NCBI GenBank assembly: GCA_947458455.1
Contig: CANGYJ010000001.1
Coordinates: 496,001-560,000 of the forward strand
Direction of reading: 5' to 3'
DNA: 64,000 nt
Source: Verrucomicrobiaceae bacterium
GTDB lineage: Bacteria > Verrucomicrobiota > Verrucomicrobiia > Verrucomicrobiales > Verrucomicrobiaceae
Of this stretch, positions 26,664 through 35,261 are shown piece after piece. The position numbers and the translations under genes are program-made. The notes below the pieces were generated by a model that was given only the letters and a program-made list of their open reading frames with translations, had not been told where the DNA came from and ran no database searches. Each line of letters starts with the position of its first letter. Position 1 is the stretch's first letter.

Positions 26664-27785
26664 TTAGCACTCGTAAGTCCCCAGCGCTGCGACATCAAAT
26701 TTCGCTCTGCCGCACTCTTCAGCGATCTCGTTCAGCGCTTCGACCTCGGCGGTGGTGAAGAGGAGACCGCCGGCTTTGGCGGTGTGGGCGGCGTTTTGGG
26801 CCTCGGGCTGGCCGGGGAGCATGCAGGCTTCGTTGCCATGGCCGAGAATATCATCGATCACGGCTTTGACGTTCTGCGCGAAGGTGCGGCCCTGAGCGAA
26901 ACGGCCGCTGCTGATGGCATCGGGATGGATGACCTGGAAGTAGAAGCTGCTGGTGCGTTTTTCATCAGCTGGGAAAGGCTGCGATTTGATGTCGGGATGA
27001 CCGCCGCCGCCGCGAAGGGTAGGCAGCGAGCCGCCAATCATGCCGCCCATGATTTCGATGAGCAGCGAGAGACCGTAGCCTTTGTGAGCGCCGAAAGGAA
27101 GCAGCCACGCGGCTTCATTCGCATCGGTGGTGGGCTTGCCGTCTTTGTCCACGGCGGCACCGGGAGGGAGCGGCTTGCCTTCACGCTTGAGTTGTTGCAC
27201 GCGGCCCATGGCGACGGTGGACGTGGCCCAATCAATCACGACGGGAAAACCGCAGGCGTCCTGCGTGGGGATGCCCCAGGAGTGCGGATTGGTGCCGAGC
27301 ACGGGGAATTTGCCGCCAAAGGGAACGACCTCGCCGAGGGTGGAGGTGCAGTTTGTGTAGGCGATGTAGCCTTTCTTGGCGGCGTCCATGACGTAGCCGC
27401 CGCCCCAGAGGTAGTGGAAGGCATTGTCCACGCTGACCTGGCCCACGCCGTATTTGTCGGCGAGCTCCATGCAGCGCTCCATAGCGCGGAAGGCCACGCT
27501 TTGACCGAGCTTCAGCTTGCCGTCCCACACCTCGCTAGCCGCGAATCGCTTCTCGATGACCTCGATCTCGGCACCGGGCTTGCAGCCGCCGGTGGCGCTG
27601 CCGAAGAGGTGGTCGAGGTGGAGGGCCTTGATGGCGTTGTGGGTGCGAATGCCATGCGCGGAGGCCATTTCGCAGAACCGCGCGGCGTCATCGGCCTCGG
27701 CGGCGGTATAGCCGCGATGGAGGTAAGCGGCGCGGACGAGGTCGTTGTGGGCGGCGGTCGGGACGATGTGGTAGGTGGTGGGCAT
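26664..27785 (-). CDS. Ldh-family NAD(P)-dependent oxidoreductase (malate/L-lactate dehydrogenase type)
   Basis: The 373-residue protein starts at MPTTYHIVPTAAHNDL (27785). Family features are visible: GIRTHNAIKAL, ATGGCKPGAEIEV, NAFHYLWGGGYVMDAA, PFGGKFPVLGTNPHSWGIPT, and PFGAHKGYGLSLLIEIMGG, which contains the conserved His-Lys of the active site. Members reduce 2-oxo acids or cyclic imines (malate, lactate, ureidoglycolate, delta1-piperideine-2-carboxylate). The precise substrate cannot be chosen. The frame upstream of 27785 reads through repeat-like sequence and is rejected. It heads a minus-strand run with apbE and the amidase. Confidence 0.9.
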   Translation of the reverse strand: MPTTYHIVPTAAHNDLVRAAYLHRGYTAAEADDAARFCEMASAHGIRTHNAIKALHLDHLFGSATGGCKPGAEIEVIEKRFAASEVWDGKLKLGQSVAFRAMERCMELADKYGVGQVSVDNAFHYLWGGGYVMDAAKKGYIAYTNCTSTLGEVVPFGGKFPVLGTNPHSWGIPTQDACGFPVVIDWATSTVAMGRVQQLKREGKPLPPGAAVDKDGKPTTDANEAAWLLPFGAHKGYGLSLLIEIMGGMIGGSLPTLRGGGGHPDIKSQPFPADEKRTSSFYFQVIHPDAISSGRFAQGRTFAQNVKAVIDDILGHGNEACMLPGQPEAQNAAHTAKAGGLLFTTAEVEALNEIAEECGRAKFDVAALGTYEC

Positions 27786-27915
27786 GAGAAAGTTCTCGGT
27801 TCGCTGTTCGCGGTTCTCGGTTGGGGGAAGCTGTTGGTTTAAAGTTGAATGTTTCAAGTTCAAGGGGGGAGTTCGGGGTTGCTGGAAATGGCGCTGGCCG
27901 CTAGCCTCGCGCCCC
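27786..27915. repeat. Low-complexity TTCTCGGTTCG-type spacer
   Basis: The divergent gap between the oxidoreductase and transporter genes contains tandem degenerate units (GTTCTCGGTTCGC, GTTCGCGGTTCTCGG) followed by GTTGAATGTTTCAAGTTC. Similar units occur at 54634-54660 and 63848-63870 (CAGTTCTCAGTTCTCAG). Promoters for both genes must lie here. Confidence 0.45.
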
Positions 27916-29127
27916 ATGGAGCAAGCTATTGCGATTTTAGGCCTCGTTGTGTTTGTGGGACTGGCTTGGGGGCTGTCGGAAAACCGGCAGCGCTTTCCCT
28001 GGCGTATCGTGACGAGCGGGCTGGCACTGCAATTCGTGTTTGGCTGGCTCATGCTACGGACGAAAGGCGGCGAGACCTTCTTTGCGTGGCTGGACAAAGC
28101 CTTCCGCAAGCTGCTGAGCTTTGCCGATGAAGGTATGGTGTTTGTGTTTGGCAAAACGGACGCCCCGGTGGTGGCGCTGATCATCACCGGCAGCATCATC
28201 CTCGTCTCCGCACTGTCCTCGCTGCTGTATCACTTTGGCGTGCTGCAATGGGTCGTGAAAGGTGCGGCGTGGATCATGCGTCGCGTGATGCACACCAGCG
28301 GCAGCGAGACGCTGGCCGCCGCAGCGAATATCTTCATGGGGCAAACGGAGGCCCCGCTCGTGATCAAGCCCTACCTGGGCAAGATGACGCGGAGCGAGCT
28401 GCTGTGCCTGATGGTGGGTGGCATGGCCACCATCGCCGGAGGTGTGCTGGCGGCTTATGTGTCCTTCGGTGTCTCAGCCGGGCATCTTTTGACCGCTAGC
28501 GTGATGAGCGCCCCGGCGGCGATGATGATGGCAAAGATCCTCCTGCCGGAAACCGAAGTGAGTGAAACGGCCCACGGTGCCCACAAACCCATCGAACGCG
28601 AGACCGTGAACGCCATCGACGCGCTTTGCCACGGCGCCAGCGATGGCATGAAGCTCGCCATCAACGTGCTCGCCATGCTCGTGGCCTTTGTCGCCGTGGT
28701 GGCGTTGGCGAATTACCTGCTCTCGCTCGGCCTGCGACTCTGCGGTCAAAGCGTAGCGCAGCCGCTGAATGTGCTGTTGGGCTGGCTGAATGCGCCCTGC
28801 GCCTGGCTGATGGGCATCCCATGGGACGAATGCGGCAAGGCGGGAGCGCTTCTTGGTGAGCGGGTGGTTTTGAATGAATTCATCGCCTACATGCACCTCT
28901 CGGAGCAGAGCAAGGCGGCCACCCTCACGCCACGCACAGTGGAGATCCTGACCTATGCGCTGTGTGGCTTTGCCAACTTCGCCAGCATTGCCATCCAGAT
29001 CGGCGGCATCGGTGCGCTGGTGCCAGAGCGTCGGGCGGATTTAGCAAAGCTCGGCGTCAAGGCCATGATCGGCGGTCTGCTGGCCTGCTACTGCACCGCC
29101 TGCGTGGCCGGGCTGCTGATGCGGTGA
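27916..29127 (+). CDS. Concentrative nucleoside transporter (CNT/NupC family)
   Basis: The 403-residue membrane protein starts at MEQAIAILGLVVFVGLAWGL (27916). It has the CNT core with multiple spans and the signature GQTEAPLVIKPYL, preceded by GSIILVSALSSLLYHFG and followed by VMSAPAAMMMAKIL. The end region EFIAYMHL and GFANFASIAIQIGGIGALVPER is also typical. It would import nucleosides with Na+ or H+. No nucleoside catabolic gene is adjacent. It is divergent from the Ldh-type gene. The frame upstream of 27916 lies in repeat sequence. Confidence 0.93.
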   Translation: MEQAIAILGLVVFVGLAWGLSENRQRFPWRIVTSGLALQFVFGWLMLRTKGGETFFAWLDKAFRKLLSFADEGMVFVFGKTDAPVVALIITGSIILVSALSSLLYHFGVLQWVVKGAAWIMRRVMHTSGSETLAAAANIFMGQTEAPLVIKPYLGKMTRSELLCLMVGGMATIAGGVLAAYVSFGVSAGHLLTASVMSAPAAMMMAKILLPETEVSETAHGAHKPIERETVNAIDALCHGASDGMKLAINVLAMLVAFVAVVALANYLLSLGLRLCGQSVAQPLNVLLGWLNAPCAWLMGIPWDECGKAGALLGERVVLNEFIAYMHLSEQSKAATLTPRTVEILTYALCGFANFASIAIQIGGIGALVPERRADLAKLGVKAMIGGLLACYCTACVAGLLMR

Positions 29128-29199
29128 CTTCCCTGCCCCGCCAAGGAATGAGCTGGAATAGCCAGCGACATCTCCGGGCAACTCCTCCACGCTGCCTGC

Positions 29200-30129
29200 A
29201 TGCCCGCCCAGTTCAAAGACTACTACGCCACCCTCGGCGTGCCGCGTGATGCCAGCGCCGATGACATCAAGAAAGCCTTCCGCAAGCTCGCCCGGCTCTA
29301 TCACCCGGACACCGCGAAGGACAAAAAGACCGCCGATGAGAAGTTCAAAGAGATCAACGAGGCCAACGAAGTGCTCAGCGATCCCGAAAAGCGCCAAAAG
29401 TATGACAAGCTTGGAGCGAACTGGCAGCAGCCCGAATTGTCCACCGCTCACGAGCAAGATGTCCACTTTGGCGGCACCGGTTTTAGCGACTTCTTCGAGC
29501 AATACTTCAGCGGTGGCAGCCGCTACGGCTTCCAGGACGAATACATGCCCAAATCCACTGCCAAAGGCCGCGCCAGTCGCGGACACGACATCGAAGGCGA
29601 CATCCTCGTCACGCTGGAGGAGGCCATGAATGGCACCCAGCGGCCTATTTCCATGCAAACGGTCAATCGCCAGACCGGCGTGGCCCAAATGCATGAGTTT
29701 CAGGTGCGCATCCCGCCCGGAGCCACCGATGGCCGCCGCATCCGCGTTCCAGGTCAGGGTGAACCCGGCCGCAACGGCGGTGAAGCGGGTGATTTGTATC
29801 TCCGCGTGCGCCATGCCGCCCATCCCGAGTTCACCACGCGTGAGGCGGATCTGCATCACGAGCTCGACGTGGCCCCGTGGGAAGCGGTCCTGGGTGCGGA
29901 GGTCATCGTGCCAACCCTCGATGGCAGCATTAAACTTCGCATTCCCGCCGGGACAGAAAACGGCCAGCACCTCCGCGTGCGCGGCAAAGGCCTCCCCAAA
30001 GGCAAAACCGGCGAACGGGGCGACTACTTCGTCACGACCCAGATCGTGCTCCCCAAGCAGGTCAGCGATGCCGAACGCGAGCTTTGGGAGAAACTCCGCG
30101 CTACCTCCACCTTCACACCACGCGCCTGA
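29200..30129 (+). CDS. cbpA: CbpA-like DnaJ-family co-chaperone
   Basis: The 309-residue protein has an N-terminal J domain (about 5-70: [23 protein letters not shown] at YHPDTAKD). A short linker and the two beta-rich C-terminal substrate domains ([17 protein letters not shown], then [20 protein letters not shown]) follow. The Cys-rich zinc finger of DnaJ is missing, which is the CbpA/class II layout. It would stimulate DnaK ATPase and bind unfolded protein or curved DNA. The CbpM-like gene follows after 3 bp, which strongly supports the call. Confidence 0.92.
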   Translation: MPAQFKDYYATLGVPRDASADDIKKAFRKLARLYHPDTAKDKKTADEKFKEINEANEVLSDPEKRQKYDKLGANWQQPELSTAHEQDVHFGGTGFSDFFEQYFSGGSRYGFQDEYMPKSTAKGRASRGHDIEGDILVTLEEAMNGTQRPISMQTVNRQTGVAQMHEFQVRIPPGATDGRRIRVPGQGEPGRNGGEAGDLYLRVRHAAHPEFTTREADLHHELDVAPWEAVLGAEVIVPTLDGSIKLRIPAGTENGQHLRVRGKGLPKGKTGERGDYFVTTQIVLPKQVSDAERELWEKLRATSTFTPRA

Positions 30130-30132
30130 GCC

Positions 30133-30384
30133 ATGAACGAAACCTACACCCTCGAACTGCTCGCGGAGATCACCGGGATCGAAACCACCACGCTCATCCA
30201 GTATCAGGAGCACGGCATCATTCGCCCGCAGTTCGATGATGAAACTGTCCGCCGCCTCCGCCGTGCCGAGCACCTGCGCGAGACCTGCGAGATGAATCTC
30301 GACGGGCTCAAACTCCTCACGCACCTCCTCGAAGAGGTGGAGCAACTCCGCGAGCAGTTAAGGCAGCATCAGCGGCCTCAGTGA
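30133..30384 (+). CDS. cbpM: CbpM-like chaperone modulator
   Basis: The 83-residue protein begins MNETYTLELLAEITGIETTT with a MerR-like helix-turn-helix (LAEITGIETTTLIQYQEHGI). It ends in a long charged helix (LEEVEQLREQLRQ). CbpM binds the J domain of CbpA and blocks its action with DnaK; the small MerR-like fold and its position 3 bp after cbpA match. A stand-alone MerR regulator is the alternative, but it would usually be longer. Confidence 0.87.
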   Translation: MNETYTLELLAEITGIETTTLIQYQEHGIIRPQFDDETVRRLRRAEHLRETCEMNLDGLKLLTHLLEEVEQLREQLRQHQRPQ

Positions 30385-30662
30385 GCCTTGACCTCGTCCT
30401 CGATCCAGCGGTGTTGATTTCACCACAAAGTCACTGAGGAACACAGAGCCCAAGCAAGGAATCGCAGCGAAGGATCGCAAGGACCGCAGAGCAGTGAGGC
30501 GTCAGAAGGGAGCGCGGACACTCCTGTCCGCTGTTCTTCGTTCTTGGTTCCTCGTTCGTAGTTCGGGCTTTAGCCCGTTCTGGAGGGCGGGATTGCATTC
30601 CCGCCGAATGTTCGCCTCGGAGAGGCGGTGTACGGATCGTCGAGGCGCACAGCGCCCAGGCC
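30385..30662. repeat. Mosaic of small dispersed repeats
   Basis: No gene is seen. The gap contains, in order: an ACCACAGAG-type arm (30422-30448), GATCGCAAGGACCGCAGAG (30473-30491), hairpin GCGGACACTCCTGTCCGC (30514-30531), a GTTCGTAGTTCGGGC-type arm (30554-30577) and hairpin GGCGGGATTGCATTCCCGCC (30586-30605). Several of these recur at 43888-44044. Confidence 0.65.
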
Positions 30663-31442
30663 TCAATGATACTCCGAAAGCGCCTTCGGCATGAAGGCGC
30701 GGAGATTCGCGATGCGCGTGGAATCCAGCGGATGCGTGCGGAGAAAGGCTGGGGCGCTGCTGGCCCCTTTCTGGCGGGCGAAGTTTTCCCAAAGCGTCAC
30801 GCTTTCCTCGGGATTGTAACCCGCCCGGGCCATGTAAAGAGCACCCAGCTTGTCCGCCTCCAGTTCCTGACCGCGACTGAACTTCAGCATGCCAAGGCCG
30901 AGCGCGGCGCTCGCCGCTGTGCTGGTGGCCACACGGGTGCCGGTGCTCTGGCGGGCGCCGAGCGCCGCATCCAGCACCGCAATGCCCACCGAACCCAGCA
31001 CTGCCGTGCTCATCCGCTCGCCACTGTGCCCGGCGACGACATGCGCCAGCTCATGACCGAGCACGGCGGCGAGTTGAGCGTCGTTGTGCGCTACTTTGAA
31101 GATGCCGGTATTCACGCCCACCTTGCCACCGGGTAGCGCGAAGGCATTCGGCGTGCTGTCCTCAAAAAGAACGAACTCCCAATTCGCCCCCGGCATCGGC
31201 ACGATGCGCTTTAGGCGAGCCGCCACGCGGTTCACGGCGGCGGTTTGCGTGCCATTGCCGGAGCGGCGCTTCTGCGATTTCATCTTCTCAAACTCCGTCA
31301 GCCCCATCTGGTTGAGGTGCGTGTTCGGGATGAAGTTGAAGGACTTTCGTCCGATGTCCGGCACGGTGGTGCAGGCGATCAGGATCATCGAAAGCGCGAG
31401 AACAAGCGGCAGCAGCAAGGTGGAGAAATGAGTTCGGCTCAT
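30663..31442 (-). CDS. M48-family metallopeptidase lipoprotein
   Basis: The 259-residue protein starts at MSRTHFSTLLLPLVLA (31442), with a lipobox ending at Cys24 (MILIAC). The zinc motif HELAH is at 130-134, and the third ligand Glu is probably in GQELEADKLGALYM. This is the BepA/LoiP-like periplasmic M48 layout, which degrades misfolded outer-membrane proteins. The upstream in-frame start (31493) lacks a signal peptide. It is convergent with the cbpAM operon, separated by repeats. Confidence 0.9.
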   Translation of the reverse strand: MSRTHFSTLLLPLVLALSMILIACTTVPDIGRKSFNFIPNTHLNQMGLTEFEKMKSQKRRSGNGTQTAAVNRVAARLKRIVPMPGANWEFVLFEDSTPNAFALPGGKVGVNTGIFKVAHNDAQLAAVLGHELAHVVAGHSGERMSTAVLGSVGIAVLDAALGARQSTGTRVATSTAASAALGLGMLKFSRGQELEADKLGALYMARAGYNPEESVTLWENFARQKGASSAPAFLRTHPLDSTRIANLRAFMPKALSEYH

Positions 31443-31541
31443 GCTCGCAGAGTGAATTCCACCTCGTCGGGAGACAACCGAAATTCCATCCACGTTGATG
31501 CCCCCGGTGGTGAAGGTTTTTTAAGGCGATGATCGGGGAAT

Positions 31542-31562
31542 GAACAGGATGCAATCCTGTTC
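31542..31562. repeat. Perfect 9-bp palindrome
   Basis: GAACAGGAT, then GCA, then ATCCTGTTC, a perfect short hairpin between the M48 and AlkD genes. It is not followed by a T-tract on either strand. The GGAtTGCAaTCC core resembles the hairpin at 30586-30605. Confidence 0.55.
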
Positions 31563-31576
31563 CACTTTCTAAAGGA

Positions 31577-32287
31577 TCACGATTTCATGGCCAGATAGGC
31601 CTTCCTCGTTTTTTCGGGGAGTTTTTCGAGGGCGTAGCGGAGCATGGTGCGGGGCATTTTGGCGGCGTGTTGATCGAGGAAGGCCAGTAGAAGCTTCACC
31701 TCGCGTTTGCCGACTTCGCGGAGCATCCAGCCGCAGGCTTTGTGCATGAGATCGTGCGGATGGATCAAAAAGAGGGCGCTGAGCCGGAAGGTGTCGGCGA
31801 AGTCGCTAGCACGGATGAAGGCCTGGGTGGCGAGGATGGCGATGCGCTGCTCCCAGAGACTGGTGGAGACAGCGAGGGTATCGAGCACGATGCGATCTCG
31901 ATAGAGCAACCAGGCACCGAGGAGGTGCGGGGCGCTGCTATCGACGAGGTCCCAGCTGTTGATCCATTTTGTGTTGGCGAGGTAGAGGCTGACGATGCGC
32001 TGCTGAGCGGCGGCGTCCTTTTTGGTCCGGTTGAAGCGCCGCACGAGGACCAGCAGGGCGAGAAGCCTCTCTTCATGCCATTCGGAGTGCAGGAGGTCCA
32101 AAATGTCCGCCTTGGGGAGGGTATCGGTGTGGGGGAGTTCCGCGCGGATTTGAGGCACTTTGAGCCCGAGAAAGAGATCGCCTTCGCCATACTCACCGGG
32201 GCCTGTTTTGAAGAATCGCCGAGAGATGGCCGCTTGGGAAGGTGTCGCAGCTTCGCGGAACTTTTGACGGAGGTCGGGGAGGTTCAT
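31577..32287 (-). CDS. DNA alkylation repair protein (AlkD-like, HEAT-like fold)
   Basis: The 236-residue protein starts at MNLPDLRQKFREAATP (32287). It matches AlkD: SRRFFKTGPGEYGEGDLFLG, VPQIRAEL, HSEWHEERLLALLVL, the WDLVDSSAPHLLG signature holding the catalytic Trp-Asp pair, and a final KLPEKTRKAYLAMKS. These glycosylases remove bulky or cationic alkylated purines. It starts 7 bp after the Na+/H+ antiporter stop on the same strand and is probably co-transcribed, though no functional tie is obvious. Confidence 0.92.
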   Translation of the reverse strand: MNLPDLRQKFREAATPSQAAISRRFFKTGPGEYGEGDLFLGLKVPQIRAELPHTDTLPKADILDLLHSEWHEERLLALLVLVRRFNRTKKDAAAQQRIVSLYLANTKWINSWDLVDSSAPHLLGAWLLYRDRIVLDTLAVSTSLWEQRIAILATQAFIRASDFADTFRLSALFLIHPHDLMHKACGWMLREVGKREVKLLLAFLDQHAAKMPRTMLRYALEKLPEKTRKAYLAMKS

Positions 32288-32294
32288 GGGTGAC

Positions 32295-33569
32295 TCATGC
32301 CACAAACCAGAAAAACACGACGGCGATGGCGGTGGGCATCAAGGCTCCGAGAAAGAGGCCGAGGGGGCTGATGCCTTCGCCTTTGAAGGCCTCGCTGGTT
32401 TGCAGGATACCGGCACCAGCGGGATTCGGAGCATTGGCGATGACGGTGAGGCCGCCACCGGTGACGGCTCCGGCGACGAGGGCGTATTTCAGCTCGGGGG
32501 TGATGCCTTCGACGAGGCTGCCGAGGTAGGTGAGCGCGGCGTTGTCCGTGAGGGCAGTGAGGCCGGTGGCTCCAAAGTAGAGCGTGGGGCCATCCAGGCC
32601 GGCGATGAGTGGTTTGAGCCACCAGGATTGCAGTGAGCCGAGCGTGACGAGTCCGGCGAGGAAGAAGCCGACAAGCAGGCCTTCTTTGAGTTTGAGCTGG
32701 TCCTGATACTCCCGCGTGGCGTTAACGAGGCCGAGGAAGATCATGAAGATGCCGAAAAACACATCGGGGTGATGGGCAAAGAAGACGATGGAGGCGAGGA
32801 AGAGCAGATGGAGGCCGGTGAGCCAGGCGGGCACGGGCTGCGGTGTCTGCTGCGGCACCTCGATAGCGAGGATTTCCTTCCGAAACGTCCACGCGACGAG
32901 GGCGGTGGAGGTCACACAACTCGCGGCGGCCTTCCAGCCAAAGGTGGTGAACATGAAGGCGATGTCCCATTGCCATTTGGCCGCTACCATGAGCACGGGC
33001 GGCGCGGCGAAGTGCGTGAGCGTGCCGCCGATGGAGACATTCACAAACAACAGGCCCAGCGTGGCATAGGCGAGCCGCGTGCCGATGCCACGATCGAAGT
33101 AGCGGCGCTTCAACAGGATGGCGAGGAGCGTCATGGCCGCGGGCTCGGTGATGAAGGAGCCGAGCAGACCACCAAGGGAAAGTGCGGCGATATAAAACGC
33201 CATGCTTTCCCGCATGGGCAGCAGCCTGGCGATGAGGGAGATGAGTGCCTCCGCGAGCTTCACGACGGGCCGCGTGGCAGCCACGACCATGACGACGAGC
33301 ACGAACTTAGGCTCGGTGAAGTTCAGGCTCTCGATGTAGTGCACGGCCTCCACCACGCTGCCCTTCAGCGCGGTGATGCCAGCAAACAACGCTGCGGCCC
33401 ACAGGCCAAAGACGACCTCGGTTTCTGCCAGGAAGTGCAGCAGATTCTCCTGAATCGAGCCACTCGGATAGCGATGTGCCCAGTGGGCGAATTTCTTCAC
33501 CGAGAAGGTGTGCAACACCGCCAGTGCAAAGAACGTGGTGGCGAGGAGTTCGGAAGGCGTGGCAGTCAT
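32295..33569 (-). CDS. Putative Na+/H+ antiporter (Na_H_antiport_3-like)
   Basis: The 424-residue integral membrane protein has roughly ten hydrophobic spans (for example FVLVVMVVAATRPVVKLAEA and LFLASIVFFAHHPDVFFGIF). GGTLTHFAAPPVLMVAA and TALTDNAALTYLGSL are the conserved polar patches of this antiporter-like family. The second resembles the sodium-antiporter TxLTDNAA motif. Transport of Na+ against H+ is assumed from the family. It precedes alkD by 7 bp. Confidence 0.82.
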   Translation of the reverse strand: MTATPSELLATTFFALAVLHTFSVKKFAHWAHRYPSGSIQENLLHFLAETEVVFGLWAAALFAGITALKGSVVEAVHYIESLNFTEPKFVLVVMVVAATRPVVKLAEALISLIARLLPMRESMAFYIAALSLGGLLGSFITEPAAMTLLAILLKRRYFDRGIGTRLAYATLGLLFVNVSIGGTLTHFAAPPVLMVAAKWQWDIAFMFTTFGWKAAASCVTSTALVAWTFRKEILAIEVPQQTPQPVPAWLTGLHLLFLASIVFFAHHPDVFFGIFMIFLGLVNATREYQDQLKLKEGLLVGFFLAGLVTLGSLQSWWLKPLIAGLDGPTLYFGATGLTALTDNAALTYLGSLVEGITPELKYALVAGAVTGGGLTVIANAPNPAGAGILQTSEAFKGEGISPLGLFLGALMPTAIAVVFFWFVA

Positions 33570-33581
33570 GCAATCTCAGAA

Positions 33582-34214
33582 TCAAAGCATGCCGGGCGTG
33601 TAGCGAGAGCGGTAACCGCCTCCGCTGCGGGGCTGGATTTGGGAGCGCATGGCGGGATCATCGACGGCCTGATCGACTGCGTCCTGGAGGGCACGGGAGA
33701 TGAGTTCCTGGAGAATGGGGACGGGTGAGCCGCTGCCTGGACGGTAGGCGGTGGTTTGACGCTCGGCTTTGTATACTTTCGAAAAGAGCACGCGGCCGCT
33801 GCCGATCTCGACGATATTCATGCGCAGGCTGACATTGGCGTAGGGATGCACAAGGAGCTCGCCTTGAAGGTCGAGGACATCACCCGTGATGAGGAAGGAT
33901 GCCTTGTTGGAATCGGTGAGCATACCGCGATGGTCCAAGGCATGGGCAAAGCAGTTCGCGGTGATGGTTTCGATCGGCGACTGGCTCTTCAAATGCTCGA
34001 TCGGCACGCCGAGGGGGAGTTTGACGGTGCCGAGTTGGTAGGAATCCACATTCCGCTTGTTGGCAAAGGCTCCGATGGTGAATTGCGCTGCTCCACGAAG
34101 CGGACCGCCAGGAGCGGGGACGTAATCCAGGGTGACTGAGGATTGGGTGGCGCAGGAAGCGAGGCCGAGGACGGCAGCGAGGCCCGAGAGGGCGAGGAAG
34201 CGACGGGAGGTCAT
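33582..34214 (-). CDS. Lipoprotein of unknown function (Tat-like signal)
   Basis: The 210-residue protein starts MTSRRFLALSGLAAVLGLAS with a lipobox Cys directly after, so the signal has both an SRRFLAL Tat-like motif and a lipoprotein site. The mature domain has TLDYVPAPGGPLRGAAQFTI, FANKRNVDSYQLGTVKLPLG, and VSLRMNIVEIGSGRVLFSK, a pattern resembling small envelope lipoproteins such as YajG. It ends 12 bp before the antiporter start on the same strand. Function unknown. Confidence 0.75.
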   Translation of the reverse strand: MTSRRFLALSGLAAVLGLASCATQSSVTLDYVPAPGGPLRGAAQFTIGAFANKRNVDSYQLGTVKLPLGVPIEHLKSQSPIETITANCFAHALDHRGMLTDSNKASFLITGDVLDLQGELLVHPYANVSLRMNIVEIGSGRVLFSKVYKAERQTTAYRPGSGSPVPILQELISRALQDAVDQAVDDPAMRSQIQPRSGGGYRSRYTPGML

Positions 34215-34419
34215 GGTGGTGAGGAAGATAGATATACGCCCAGGAAGGGCGATTCCAAGGACGAGATGCAGTGGAAAGGATTCACGCCATCTTCTAGGAG
34301 CAGCTTAGGCAAAAAAACAACCCTGCCGGATTTGGTGCTCAGGAAAAAAACCCCCAAAACCTGAAACCAAAATACCCGGCAGGGCTGATTTATTTGTTAT
34401 ATTCAAAAACCGCCCTGCT
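34215..34419. other. Divergent intergenic region with structured leader
   Basis: This AT-rich 205-bp gap holds promoters for the lipoprotein and L,D-transpeptidase genes. Its right half carries a long stem-loop (34321-34384), listed separately. A TATATT sequence at 34399-34404 could be a -10-like element but lacks a clear partner. Confidence 0.4.
34321..34418 (+). promoter_or_regulatory. Candidate structured 5' leader with two competing stems
   Basis: Stem A pairs CCCTGCCGG (34321-34329) with CCGGCAGGG (34376-34384), with further pairing of ATTTGGT/ACCAAAAT and CAGG/CCTG inside. Stem B could pair GCAGGGC (34380-34386) with GCCCTGC (34412-34418), which ends one base before the ATG at 34420. 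The two stems share bases and exclude each other. Confidence 0.4.
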
Positions 34420-35196
34420 ATGCAATACCAAAAATTTTCTTTCCAAAGAAAAGGCTCCCAAATGTCCGCCGCCTGCTTGCTGGCGCTGATTTTCGTAGCC
34501 TCTTCCGATGCCTCCGCCCAGATCGGGAGAGCCGTCCGACAAGTGATCGTAACCCAGACTAGATCATGGAACTCCAACACGGCCACGATGCAGTGCTACC
34601 AGCGAGCCTCCGCCCGGGATGCCTGGCAGCCAGTGTTTGGTAAGGCCGTCCCGGTCCTGCTCGGAAAAAAGGGGCTCGCCTGGGGCCGTGGCGTGTTTGG
34701 AGTGCCGCAAAACGGCATTCCGATGAAGGTGGAGAAGGATTGGCGCGCCCCGGCAGGTGTTTTTCAACTAGGAAGCCTCTTTGGCTATACCGCAACGCCG
34801 CCAGCGGGAGCGAGGTGGCCTTATGTACAGGTGGGTCTTTGGGATGCTTATGTGGATGATTCCTCGAATCCGTATTACAACCGCCACGTCCGCATCGACC
34901 CGCGCCAAGGCATCCCGCCTTGGTTTGAAAAGCAGCGCATGAGACTAGGCGATGCTGCCTACAAATGGATGCTGGAAATCAGACACAATCAGCAGCCACC
35001 CGCCGCAGGCTATGGTAGCGCGATCTTTTTCCATGTGCGACGCGGCCCGGACAAGCCGAGCGCTGGCTGCACCACGATGGCGGAGGCCGATCTCGCCCTC
35101 ATGCTGCGCTGGCTCGATCCGCAGGCCGCTCCGCACTATGTGCTACTGCCAAAGGCAGATTACGCCGCGCTGCGCGGAGCCTGGGGGCTGCCTTGA
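34420..35196 (+). CDS. Exported L,D-transpeptidase-like protein (COG3786 type)
   Basis: The 258-residue protein has an export signal (about 12-33, ending ASA-QIG). The YkuD-like active site is His205 in IFFHVRRGPDKPSAGCTTM with Cys217. Upstream are SWNSNTATMQCYQ, GKKGLAWGRG, and PAGVFQLGSLFGY, typical of the COG3786 L,D-peptidoglycan transpeptidase group. It would cross-link peptidoglycan or modify a peptide. It is alone on the plus strand between two minus-strand genes, and the 5' region can form competing stems. Confidence 0.85.
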   Translation: MQYQKFSFQRKGSQMSAACLLALIFVASSDASAQIGRAVRQVIVTQTRSWNSNTATMQCYQRASARDAWQPVFGKAVPVLLGKKGLAWGRGVFGVPQNGIPMKVEKDWRAPAGVFQLGSLFGYTATPPAGARWPYVQVGLWDAYVDDSSNPYYNRHVRIDPRQGIPPWFEKQRMRLGDAAYKWMLEIRHNQQPPAAGYGSAIFFHVRRGPDKPSAGCTTMAEADLALMLRWLDPQAAPHYVLLPKADYAALRGAWGLP

Positions 35197-35202
35197 GCTA
35201 TA

Positions 35203-35234
35203 AAAAAACGAAGCGCCGCAGATGCGGCGCTTCG
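35203..35234 (-). terminator. Intrinsic terminator of the response-regulator operon
   Basis: A 12-bp perfect stem CGAAGCGCCGCA / TGCGGCGCTTCG (35209-35234) is followed, reading on the minus strand, by a run of T (AAAAAAA on the plus strand at 35203-35208). It closes the minus-strand RR/HK unit and lies just after the plus-strand L,D-transpeptidase gene. Confidence 0.85.
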
Positions 35235-35261
35235 CGAAGGAGTTCGATCTGATTTGGAGGC

